Assembly (NCBI GenBank): GCA_002506825.1
Contig: DAYH01000023.1
Location: forward strand, 123,125 to 187,124
DNA: 64,000 nt
From: Euryarchaeota archaeon UBA103
Lineage (GTDB): Archaea > Thermoplasmatota > Poseidoniia > Poseidoniales > Thalassarchaeaceae
Direction of reading: 5' to 3'
This document shows positions 17,986-27,000 of this stretch, piece by piece. Within the stretch, counting starts at the first letter, position 1; every line of letters starts with the position of its first letter. A program made the position numbers and the translations under genes. The notes beneath the pieces were generated by a model. It saw only the letters and a list, made by a program, of their open reading frames with translations, was not told the DNA's origin and did no database searches.

Positions 17986-19092
17986 ATGGATGCATCTTCA
18001 CAGTACTTGTCCACTGATCGTCCCGATAGGGCTGACCACCTATGGAGATATACTCCTTGGAAAAGGATTCATCCCACAGGAAGAATTTCAGAAATTCCCA
18101 GCGAGTTTTCAACTCCTCTGATAACTCTGAAGACATTAGATGGAAGTGCTTTACCTTCCGGGATATCATTAACAAGTGGCGATACTGATTCCAATGAGCT
18201 TCCAATGGACGAAAAAATTACGAGGCGTTTCCTAGAGGCGGTTACAGAGGAATCTAAGTTCACTCTTACGGTTGCTCCTAGGTTTAAGTCAAGTGCCCCA
18301 ATAATTATTGAGATTTCCACAGGTGGAATTTTCTGTTCGGCTCACATTTGTCTAGACATTGGCAAGCTTGCGGAATTGGAATTAGTTACGGTTTTACGAG
18401 GAAATTGCGATTGGTTTGGGATGCTAAGAACTGGATCTACCGGAGAAGGGGCCATAACCAGCGATGTCGTAGTCAATAGACTTGAAAATGGTAGACTTTT
18501 GAGAGTCGAATCTATTTCAATTCCGCGTGATTCACAATTTAAGGCTGGAACTGTTTCATCTGGCTCGACAATAACAAAGGCTGATCTAAGGTATCGGATG
18601 TTTCAACCTGGAGGAAATCTAAATGTTCTGGGGTCGATTCTCTCTGCGAGAGAAATGAGTCTCGATCATCATATTGAGATATATCATGACTCTCCAGAAA
18701 CCTTCAGTCGCTTGGACTGGAACTCAGCATGTGGTGGTAGCAGTAGAACAGTGGGTACTGGGATGCTTCGTATTTCTAAAGGCTCGAATGGTGCTGATGC
18801 GGCTCAACTTTTTCAAAATCTTCTATTATCCAGGGATGCACAGGCTGATTCAATTCCTGAGTTGGAAGTATCTGAACATGATGTAGTTGGGTGCGGACAT
18901 GGAACTGCCAGCGGACCTGTTGACCAGGAACAGATGTTCTATCTTGAGTCGAGGGGAATGTCGCCCAATGAGTCGAAGAGTACTCTGATTGCAGCTTTTC
19001 TAAATTCGACACTCTCCGAAATGGGAGGGGAAACGATGCACAATTGGCTTGTATCTGAGTTGAATTCTGATCTTAATGAACTAGGCGATTAG
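17986..19092 (+). CDS. sufD: Fe-S assembly protein SufD
   Basis: Partner of SufB in the SufBCD scaffold, 368 residues. The N-terminal part has the SufD-type DHLWRYTPW motif (about residues 17-25). The beta-helix core is weakly conserved and ends in VVGCGHGTASGPVDQEQMFYLESRGMS, the C-terminal helix motif shared by SufB and SufD. Downstream of sufB by seven bases. Its last four bases overlap the convergent membrane-protein gene. Confidence 0.92.
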   Translation: MDASSQYLSTDRPDRADHLWRYTPWKRIHPTGRISEIPSEFSTPLITLKTLDGSALPSGISLTSGDTDSNELPMDEKITRRFLEAVTEESKFTLTVAPRFKSSAPIIIEISTGGIFCSAHICLDIGKLAELELVTVLRGNCDWFGMLRTGSTGEGAITSDVVVNRLENGRLLRVESISIPRDSQFKAGTVSSGSTITKADLRYRMFQPGGNLNVLGSILSAREMSLDHHIEIYHDSPETFSRLDWNSACGGSSRTVGTGMLRISKGSNGADAAQLFQNLLLSRDAQADSIPELEVSEHDVVGCGHGTASGPVDQEQMFYLESRGMSPNESKSTLIAAFLNSTLSEMGGETMHNWLVSELNSDLNELGD

Positions 19093-19928
19093 GGAGTCCT
19101 ATCTCTGAATGATGCTGCTAAAGCAGATATTAGTACTCCGCAGACTGATCCAAAAATAATTCCTTGTTCTTCCAATCCATTACCTGCCAAATCTCTGAAA
19201 GCTAAAGACATGACCAATGTAACTGGAATGACGAACACTCCGAATCTGATGGCCCATAATCTAGGCGACGGGGACTCTCCCATGGGCCTCAATGTTATGG
19301 ATGAGGATTTCTGAATAACTTGCCAATTTACTCTCTCTGCATCGATCTTCAATCTCTGTAGGATTGCAGGCCTAGAACCATGATTGCTTTTTGTAACAGT
19401 GGGGTTCCCCGAAAATGCGGTCCTTATCTTGACTTTTCTGAGACCGTCTCTTCCCTTAATTAAGCGCTCAGCCAGTGCGGCGGCTAAAGGGGGTTCTAAT
19501 TCCGCGATTTCCACCAGTAGGACCCCTCTATCCCTTCTGATCATATTTTTCACGTTCCAGATGATTCCATGTTCTTTGGCACGCTCTTCTATAGGGGAAA
19601 GTATCGTACGAAGATATTCTGTCTCCACTTTTCTCTTTTCTTCCCTAGAATCTCCTTTGGAAGAAATTTCTCTAATTCTGTATAGCGCGAAAATTAGCAG
19701 TAGTACCGAAGTAGAGGATCCTGCTACAATTCCAGACCTAATGGAAAGTGAAATATCTGGATTATCAAGACCTGTTGCGAAGATAGAGATGAAGGCGGCC
19801 ATAGTTCCGACCATAGCTCCTGCAACTAATGAAATAGAGAAGGCATCTCTAGTGGTGATATCAGTCACGACCTCCGTAAGTAGCGCCAGTTCAAGAGTTA
19901 GAGGGTATGAGATACATTGATTTGTCAT
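19089..19928 (-). CDS. Uncharacterised four-helix membrane protein
   Basis: A 279-residue protein not recognised. Two membrane segments near the N-terminus (SISLVAGAMVGTMAAFISIF and VAGSSTSVLLLIFALY), a basic/acidic cytoplasmic middle of about 120 residues (SREEKRKVETEYLR, then VLLVEIAELEPPLAAALAER), and two more membrane segments near the C-terminus (WAIRFGVFVIPVTLVMSL and GIIFGSVCGVLISALAASF). The central soluble block is the best place to look for a known fold. Convergent with sufD; divergent from the DUF2085 gene by 17 bases. Confidence 0.7.
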   Translation of the reverse strand: MTNQCISYPLTLELALLTEVVTDITTRDAFSISLVAGAMVGTMAAFISIFATGLDNPDISLSIRSGIVAGSSTSVLLLIFALYRIREISSKGDSREEKRKVETEYLRTILSPIEERAKEHGIIWNVKNMIRRDRGVLLVEIAELEPPLAAALAERLIKGRDGLRKVKIRTAFSGNPTVTKSNHGSRPAILQRLKIDAERVNWQVIQKSSSITLRPMGESPSPRLWAIRFGVFVIPVTLVMSLAFRDLAGNGLEEQGIIFGSVCGVLISALAASFRDRTP

Positions 19929-19945
19929 GAATAATTGGCAACAAC

Positions 19946-20857
19946 ATGTGTATCTTTTGCAGTCATAGGGAGATTGCTAGCATCCAAGTTGAGGACTCCC
20001 CCACTATTCTAATTGCTGGTTCAATTGTTGTTACTGCATGTACCATTTACAATAGAAGAGTAAAGAGTGAGGGGCCTGAGAATGAGAAGTCGGAGAATGG
20101 CGAGTCTGATTCTGTCAAGCTGAAGAATGGGAGGAGTGATAGAAAAAGAGAGCTTCGAGTTTCTGGCATCTTGTGTTCTATCTCTGGATTCTTACTATTG
20201 ATGTTCTTTGTGTCTCCACTTATGTTGGCTGAAGGAAGCGTTCCAGAGCTATCTGGCAGAGCCAACGCGATTGACTACATGGATGGAGGGAGCTGGGGGA
20301 ATAATAATCACGATGAGGAAGGGGATTTAGGTCATAATCAGTCAGCTCATGGTGGATCATTCGCTTGGTCTGAATTGAATCCAGTGTTTGGTTTTGTGTA
20401 TGCCTTTGGCGATATTAACTGCCATCAGAAACATGATCGCTCATGGTCGATAAATGAGAATCAGATGCCAGTTTGTGCCAGAGATGTGGGAATATTCATG
20501 GGATTCTTCATGGGATCATTATTCTTCAGATTACGGGGCCTCAATAGATGGACGGTTAGGGATTCTTTCCTTTCTGTTTTTGATGATGACTCAATAAAAT
20601 CTGTCTATCTTAATGACGGGCGTATGAGACTAATGTTACTATTTTTGGCACTGGGCATTGTACCTATGGCGATTGACGGATTTACTCAATTACTAACTCA
20701 ATATGAATCTACCAATATGGTCAGAGTAATCACCGGTTTCATGGCTGGTTTTGTCATAGGTTGGTTTACCAGCTCAGCCCTATCATCCAGGCCAGAGTTA
20801 TTTGATTCCGCTTCCTCTGTCGTACTGCCTGCTGGTTCGAAATTGATTTTAAAATAA
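19946..20857 (+). CDS. DUF2085-family membrane protein
   Basis: A 303-residue membrane protein. The diagnostic part is FGDINCHQKHDRSW followed by PVCARDVGIFMGFFMGSLFF (about residues 150-187), the CHQ...R...PVCAR..GI motif of DUF2085. An N-terminal helix, a Lys/Glu-rich cytoplasmic loop and about four further helices surround it. The family has no known function; the conserved cysteines and histidine suggest metal or redox binding (inference). The 3' end abuts the convergent thymidylate kinase gene (no gap). Confidence 0.7.
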   Translation: MCIFCSHREIASIQVEDSPTILIAGSIVVTACTIYNRRVKSEGPENEKSENGESDSVKLKNGRSDRKRELRVSGILCSISGFLLLMFFVSPLMLAEGSVPELSGRANAIDYMDGGSWGNNNHDEEGDLGHNQSAHGGSFAWSELNPVFGFVYAFGDINCHQKHDRSWSINENQMPVCARDVGIFMGFFMGSLFFRLRGLNRWTVRDSFLSVFDDDSIKSVYLNDGRMRLMLLFLALGIVPMAIDGFTQLLTQYESTNMVRVITGFMAGFVIGWFTSSALSSRPELFDSASSVVLPAGSKLILK

Positions 20858-22204
20858 TCAGATAGATTTCATAGTCCACCATGAGATAAGATCATCTTCA
20901 TCCTTGGGCAAGGGGAACGAGCCTCTTCCAGGGCCAAGTATAGCTATCCTTTCTAACGTAGATTTTACCGCCGAAGGATATTTTCCAGATCTGATTATTT
21001 GTCCCATTGCGAATCGGATGTGAGTATCAGGATTTTTCTTCATCCATTTCATAATAATATCCCTGAGGGGCCATATTGCGATTGCTAGACGACCGAATGG
21101 TCGGGATTCATCATTCATCTGTGAACGTGGTGCCTCCCTTCCGATTAGAGCCCTGTGCTGATGTATACAGCCCAATTTTTCATTTAGATACCTCACAATT
21201 GTCTGCGTATGCCTCTCAGAAACAGATCTTACTGGTCCCAACGACTTCCTAAGTTCCCTGATATTTGCTGTTCTCATAAGGGACAATGTTCCACAGATTG
21301 AGGAGAAAGAGTGCGATAGAACTCTCTTTGGGACATCTGATCTCTCTCCTTCTAATAATTCACCGAGGACATCTGAATGAGATTTTTGAAAATTCTTGAG
21401 GACCCTCCAGGGAGAGTTCCCATCTAGCCATTCTTGTTCTCCAATTGCAGGTTTTACACCTAGTCCCTGTAGTGTAGACTGGCCCCTTGAAGATATTATT
21501 AGTTCGCTGACTAGATTCCTATCTACCACTTCAGATAAAACATTCACAGGTTCGGGACGGGAATGCATGAAGTTTCTAATCAGAGATTTGAGCTTCATTT
21601 TGAAATCGTCTTCTGAACCTTCGTTAAGAACAGGGCCTATGATGGCCCCCATATCGAAAGGGGTTGGCATCTCAATATTTCCAGATAGTAACTCACGGTA
21701 GCCCTGTCTTATCATGATCTGAAGTTCACTAGTCTCGAAATATTCCTCTTTATCGGAATGGGCTCTCAGTGTTCCGCTCTTTATCCTATCCAAGGCGACA
21801 CTTGGATCGCAATCAACCCAAATACAGAGATCTGGCACTAAGGCTGCTGAATTCATATGCGCCACTCTTTCTATCCCTAGTTTCCCTACTATTCCCTGAT
21901 ATACCAATGATGAGTGTATGTTCCTCTCACTTACTACCCCAATTCCAGATTCTAATCTTGGAAGTATCCAACCATGCGAGTGATCGACCCTATCCGCCGC
22001 GAATAGGCCCGCTTCTCTCTCAGGACTTGTTGTTTTCTTTCTGACGGAGTCAATTGCCAGCCGACCTAGAGGATGGTCTCTTCTGGGCTCTCCGGTTACA
22101 CTGACCGATACGAAGGGAAACTCCTTCCTCATTACCTCAGATACTACCTTCGTTGCTAGGCCTTTGCCACTGCCATCGCCCCCCTCAATAGTAATCAGGT
22201 ACAT
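20858..22204 (-). CDS. Thymidylate kinase-like protein fused to an unknown C-terminal domain
   Basis: A 448-residue chain. Residues 1-215 read as thymidylate kinase, which makes dTDP: ITIEGGDGSGKGLATKVV (P-loop), VTGEPRRDHPLG, LFAADRVDHSHGWILPRLESG, SERNIHSSLVYQG and LCIWVDCDPSVALDRI follow in the family order. The usual Ser/Thr after the P-loop lysine is Gly, and the DRY motif reads ERN. Residues about 220-448 are a basic helical domain with conserved-looking blocks (GEQEWLDGNSPWRVLKNF, RSVSERHTQTIVRYLNEKLG) that I do not recognise. Standard Tmk is about 200-215 residues. The start overlaps nothing; the next minus-strand gene ends three bases upstream. Confidence 0.75.
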   Translation of the reverse strand: MYLITIEGGDGSGKGLATKVVSEVMRKEFPFVSVSVTGEPRRDHPLGRLAIDSVRKKTTSPEREAGLFAADRVDHSHGWILPRLESGIGVVSERNIHSSLVYQGIVGKLGIERVAHMNSAALVPDLCIWVDCDPSVALDRIKSGTLRAHSDKEEYFETSELQIMIRQGYRELLSGNIEMPTPFDMGAIIGPVLNEGSEDDFKMKLKSLIRNFMHSRPEPVNVLSEVVDRNLVSELIISSRGQSTLQGLGVKPAIGEQEWLDGNSPWRVLKNFQKSHSDVLGELLEGERSDVPKRVLSHSFSSICGTLSLMRTANIRELRKSLGPVRSVSERHTQTIVRYLNEKLGCIHQHRALIGREAPRSQMNDESRPFGRLAIAIWPLRDIIMKWMKKNPDTHIRFAMGQIIRSGKYPSAVKSTLERIAILGPGRGSFPLPKDEDDLISWWTMKSI

Positions 22205-22207
22205 TGC

Positions 22208-22963
22208 TCAATCCTCCTTAGAGTGAACATCGTAGAATTGGCCCCTAGAAAGTCCCACAAGGGCCATTCCAGAGAGAGTTAAGAGAGGACCAACGAACAT
22301 TAATCCTCCGCTCCAGAGTCCTAAGAAAGAAAGTCCCCAGGTTTTCTTGTAACTGATTCCTTTTCTTGCCTCGAGTCCCCCCGCGACTCCGGCAAGACCA
22401 GTCAGTAGAGTAAAAACCGCAAATATTGTAGCAATCAATACTGATTCACCCAGATAGCTTTCACCCTGCATGTCCAATACTTGCGTCCCTTCTCCCTCGA
22501 TCAAAGTTATCGTAAACTGGGAGTAATCTCCAGGAATTAGTAATACATGGACAGTCACATTTCCAGTGTGTGCTACTTCCAACTTAACCGGCCTACGTGG
22601 AACATCTTCGATTGAGAATCTACCGCCTGAGTTTGTTGAATCGCTGCCTACTACTATTCCATCCTCGTCATAAAGTAAAACCTCAATATCGCTTACACCT
22701 TCCGCACCTGACGAGTTACTAACTAGTTCTGAAATGACTATTCCTTCGACGTCTGCTGTCCCTCCCGATTCCTCAACTTGTCCCGAAAGAATATCACTCA
22801 CATTGCCCGAAATTAGCATTATTCCTATGACGAAACCTAACAGTCCACCAATCCCTATTAATACCGCTCCGAGATTCCTAGTAGCAGAATCCGTAGAGAG
22901 GTCGGAAAGCCACATTTGAAGACTGGAAGAGCTATCCAAATCATCATCAAAGTCATCGATCAT
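22208..22963 (-). CDS. Membrane protein with carboxypeptidase-regulatory-like beta domain
   Basis: A 251-residue protein: acidic N-terminus (MIDDFDDDLDSSSS), one membrane helix (LGAVLIGIGGLLGFVIGIML), an extracytoplasmic beta-sandwich of about 90 residues (VEGIVISELV, then GIVVGSDSTNSGGRFSIEDV and PVKLEVAHTGNVTVHV), then three or so hydrophobic segments to the C-terminus. The beta part matches the CarboxypepD-regulatory/Ig-like pattern that anchors many secreted proteins. Function unknown. ATG 22963 is used because the preceding frame would run deep into the upstream gene. Confidence 0.7.
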   Translation of the reverse strand: MIDDFDDDLDSSSSLQMWLSDLSTDSATRNLGAVLIGIGGLLGFVIGIMLISGNVSDILSGQVEESGGTADVEGIVISELVSNSSGAEGVSDIEVLLYDEDGIVVGSDSTNSGGRFSIEDVPRRPVKLEVAHTGNVTVHVLLIPGDYSQFTITLIEGEGTQVLDMQGESYLGESVLIATIFAVFTLLTGLAGVAGGLEARKGISYKKTWGLSFLGLWSGGLMFVGPLLTLSGMALVGLSRGQFYDVHSKED

Positions 22964-24011
22964 TGAGCATCCCCTCATCCTCTTGTGATAGTGGAGGGAG
23001 ATTAAGCTGTTCATTATGCCGATTAACAGTTTCTGGAGTTTTTTTATCCGCAGGCAAGTCATCCTGCCTCAAAAATATGAAGATTATCAGTAGAATCAAG
23101 CCTCCGATAGTTATCAAGACATTGTCTGAGAAACTGGAATCCTGTGCATCCTCACAAGACGATACACAGATATTTGCCTCAACGCCTGAGAGATTTGTCA
23201 TTTGAACAAGGTACATGCTAGACCAATTCTTCCCAGTTATCCAAAATTCTGAATCTGAGATATGAGCGATTCCATTGAGGACATTGTTGTAGCCATTATC
23301 ATTTTTAGAAGAGAGATGGCTGGCATCATAGTCTCCCAACACCGTGCCATTAGAGGGATCGAATACCAGAATCCTATCCTGTTGCCAAATATTGGCCAGT
23401 ACTCTTGGCCCGGACGGAGTGTTGACACATTCCAACTCATTTATTCTATTTATCAGGTTACCAAAACTATCTTTGACTGAAATTGTCCTTTCAATCTCAA
23501 AAGTTTCTGGGTTGCGAAAAGAAACAGTAGAAGTTCCATTGGACATGACAAATGAGTTCCCGTCAAAGCATATTCCCCAGCCCTCCCCTTCATACTCGTA
23601 AGAAGATATCTCAGACAGATTATCCATCTCAAAAACATATGCGGTTTGAGTCTCCCAAGTGAGCATGATGATGGTATTATTGTACACTGTTATTCCTTCT
23701 GAGAAGATTGAGTCATTGAATGATTTCGATCTAATTATATCGCCGGTCCATGGATTGACTTCTCTTAAAGACGAATGGCCGTACAATCCAGTACTTTCGT
23801 ATATACTACCATTATACATCTCTAGCCCCTGTGTAAAAGCTTCATCATGATGATTATGTTCGCTTAGTATCACGATTTCATGTTCAATAGATTCATCGTA
23901 TTTGGTGGTATTTTCAGCTTGTACTAATGATGAAAATAAGATCGATAAGACGAGGTAGGCGAGGAGTAAACCACTCCGCCTTGTACGACGCATGTACGAA
24001 CGATGCTCCAT
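22953..24011 (-). CDS. Glutaminyl-peptide cyclotransferase, membrane-anchored
   Basis: Converts N-terminal glutamine of peptides to pyroglutamate. Residues 1-32 form a signal peptide (RSGLLLAYLVLSILFSSLVQA). The beta-propeller has the family motifs HDEAFTQGLEMYNGSIYEST, GEGWGICFDGNSFVMSNGTS, INELECV, ANIWQQDRILVFDPSNG, NVLNGIAHI and WITGKNWSSMYLV. It resembles the plant/bacterial-type glutamine cyclotransferase. Unusually, a C-terminal membrane helix (VLITIGGLILLIIFIFL, near residue 300) follows, so the enzyme would face outward while tethered. 352 residues. Divergent from the PKD protease. Confidence 0.85.
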   Translation of the reverse strand: MEHRSYMRRTRRSGLLLAYLVLSILFSSLVQAENTTKYDESIEHEIVILSEHNHHDEAFTQGLEMYNGSIYESTGLYGHSSLREVNPWTGDIIRSKSFNDSIFSEGITVYNNTIIMLTWETQTAYVFEMDNLSEISSYEYEGEGWGICFDGNSFVMSNGTSTVSFRNPETFEIERTISVKDSFGNLINRINELECVNTPSGPRVLANIWQQDRILVFDPSNGTVLGDYDASHLSSKNDNGYNNVLNGIAHISDSEFWITGKNWSSMYLVQMTNLSGVEANICVSSCEDAQDSSFSDNVLITIGGLILLIIFIFLRQDDLPADKKTPETVNRHNEQLNLPPLSQEDEGMLNDR

Positions 24012-24069
24012 CGGTGTTAAAATACGTCTTAGAACCGATTCATCCTAGTTACAACACGGAGTGTTGAGT

Positions 24070-27000
24070 ATGCCGAGTCGAGAATGTCGTGATTCTACAG
24101 TAAGTGCCACTTTTTTGGCCGTATTGCTAATTGTGACTAGTTTGTCTCCTTTGGCGTTAGCTGAAGAGATCGAAGATGATGAAACGCACAGCTTTGTTGG
24201 CGACCTTAGTGAGTTCAATCCGGATGCCGAAGGAAGGCAATACCTATTCTCCGAATCCCCAATTCCGATTTATTCTGCAACAGGATTCCTGAAGTCACAA
24301 TGGCGTTCGGCCGGTTATCCAGATTTGTCCCTGCCATTTTCGGAGTCCTATGTCAATTCTAGATCAACTACAAGGAACTGTGAAAACGCCTGGAGCGTGG
24401 GAGATACTGATGATGTCGCTACAGCAGGGGGATCGATAGCGGCTACTGTGCAGAAAGTTTCCAGTAATTCGGCGATCTTTGTGGAAGATGGCCAAGTTAT
24501 ACCTTCAACTACGCTAAATGATATTGCTTCAACTTGGGAGTCTACGATATTTCCTACTGTAACCAGCTATTTTGGTTCCGCTCCGGATGTAGATAGTACT
24601 TGCCAGATTGAGATAGTCATATTCTCAATAGATGGCGGTGGTGGAATAGGCGGTTATTTCGTCCCAGGTCTTTCATCGTCTAAGGAGTCAGTATTCATGG
24701 ATATTGATGATCTGAGTTGGAGGAACACCATTCTAGCCCATGAATTCCAGCACTTACTGCATAATGCTAGGGACCCTTTCGAGTATATCTGGATTGATGA
24801 AGGAGCCGCTGATATGGCCGCCTACCTTTGTTTTGGGGTTACCAGCTCCCTGACTGGCCATGCGAATGAATGGTCGCAGAATTCCAATATGAGTGTCAGG
24901 TGGTGGAATCAGAGGATAGCAGATTATGGTGCTGGTTTCTTGTTCTTAATGTACCTATCAGATAAGTTGGGAGGGGCTTCTGCCATATCCACATTGGTTG
25001 CCGATACCGACACCGGTAGTAAAGGAATAGAAGACCTGGCTTCCAACCCCCCTGCCGGCTCGATCCCGATTGGAACCACAATGAGCGATATTTTTGCTAA
25101 TTTCACTCTCGCTGTATCAGTTGATAGTGGACAGGGGGCTTTTGGCTTCTCAAATCTTGACTTGAGCGCTGGTTGTACTGCGGCGTATGTTTGTAAGGCC
25201 CAGATGAGTGGTTTTAACGATCAGTGGGTCAATCCATGGACAAGCTCCCTACAAGAGTTGGAGGGATGGGGAATGAGGGCTTACAAGTTTAATCAAGGCT
25301 CTGGCGCCCCCTTGAATATCATGGTTCAACCCTCTGAATTCGGATTCGAGGGTGCTTTACTGGCCAAAGATAGCAGTACAGGAAGCTGGTCAATGAGTAG
25401 AATGAGGGTCGACCAGGTTACTGGCTCTGTGACGGGACTCATCCATGACTTTGGATCAGACATAGATGAGGTGTGGATGACGACTTGGTATGAGTCCGCA
25501 GTTGATGATTGCGATTACAACTATGCCACTTGTGGAATTACCAGTGGTAGTTATCCCACTGCAACTGTAACTGTTCAAGCGATGCTAGTCACCGATCCTG
25601 CAGAAGTATCGATTGATTCGATCGATGATTTTGACAGAGACTCTGATGGATTATCAGACAGTGTGCAGATTGACTTAGGAGTAGTTTCTAACTCGTTTTT
25701 TGAAATACTTGAGGTAACGGTGGATGCTTTCTCCAACAACACTCTTGTGGATAGCAAAGTATTCTCCTTGACCGCGGGGAACAGTGTTTCTACTGAAAAG
25801 AGTGTTTGGTTCACTCCTCCTTATTCAGGACAGTGGACTTTCGGGGTAAGCATAAACGATGTGACATCTGAACTTGTGGACCAAGCTTTCTCCTTGCCAA
25901 TTGATTTGAGTAACATGAAACCAGTTGCTTCTATTTCTGTCTCTACAAACTCAACCCAAACCTGGTTACCAGTCAATATGTTTGGATCGGGCTATGATGA
26001 ATGGGGCTTCGGCATGGAGAATGGATCTTTCTCTAAGAATGAAACTCCCATAGCATACTATTGGGATTTAGGCGATAACGTATCTTCAACGCTAAAGAAT
26101 CCTGTTCATCAGTATCTGGAGCCTGGCATTTACCCTGTCGTCCTTACGGTAATGGACCAAGGAGGTTACTTCTCAGAGTCTCAGACTTGGACTGTAATGG
26201 TCGAAGACACTAGTGACCCAATACCTGAAATTTCAGTAGAGGGAGTTGTAGTTTCAGAAGAGTTGGTTTTACTGACTAATCAGCAGGTAATGTTTTCCGC
26301 CCTCGGGACTACGGATAATTTACCACTAGAAGAGCTGTATTTCGAGTGGAATTGGGGTGATGGAGAAATTGAGTCTGGAATTGGGCTCTTCGAATCTAGT
26401 CATTCTTGGGTGGATGGCAGTGCCGAGGGAATTGTATACACCCTTTCCCTATTGGTTAGTGATGGCATTCATGAAGTTGAGCACACAATTTTCATCAAGA
26501 TTCTGAATAGGGTTCCTCAGCAGATTTACGATGCTCAGCTCCAGACATATACCCTTACTCCACTGGCCCTTCCCTCTGTTTTCACAGATAGTGACGGAAT
26601 GATCGTGGACTATGAATGGTCTTTCGAGGAAGGAGTCAATCTCGATGGAGGGGGCATGACTATGACTTCAGATTACTCTCAGACTTCATCTGATGCGGCC
26701 AACCCAGTCGTGGGATGGTTGACGCCTGGATTGAAAAATATCAGTCTTACAGTAACAGATGATGATGGGAACTCAACATTCGCAGTACTGCAGGTAAATG
26801 TGATCAATCAGAGGCCAGTCGCAGTTTTCTCGAGGCCTAGCGATGGAAATGTGGAGACAACTTACACATTCACTAGCTACTCTTTCGACCCCGATGGAGA
26901 CTCGTCCCAATTGTCTACATTTTGGACAATATCTGATTTAGAAGATCCTATTGAAAATGTCTCTTCAGTCAGTCATACATTCATGAGTCCGGGACTCTAC

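Noticed and set aside
24052..24066. Inverted repeat CAACAC/GTGTTG before the PKD gene
   Set aside because: Six-base arms are expected by chance in a 64-kb window; no further evidence.
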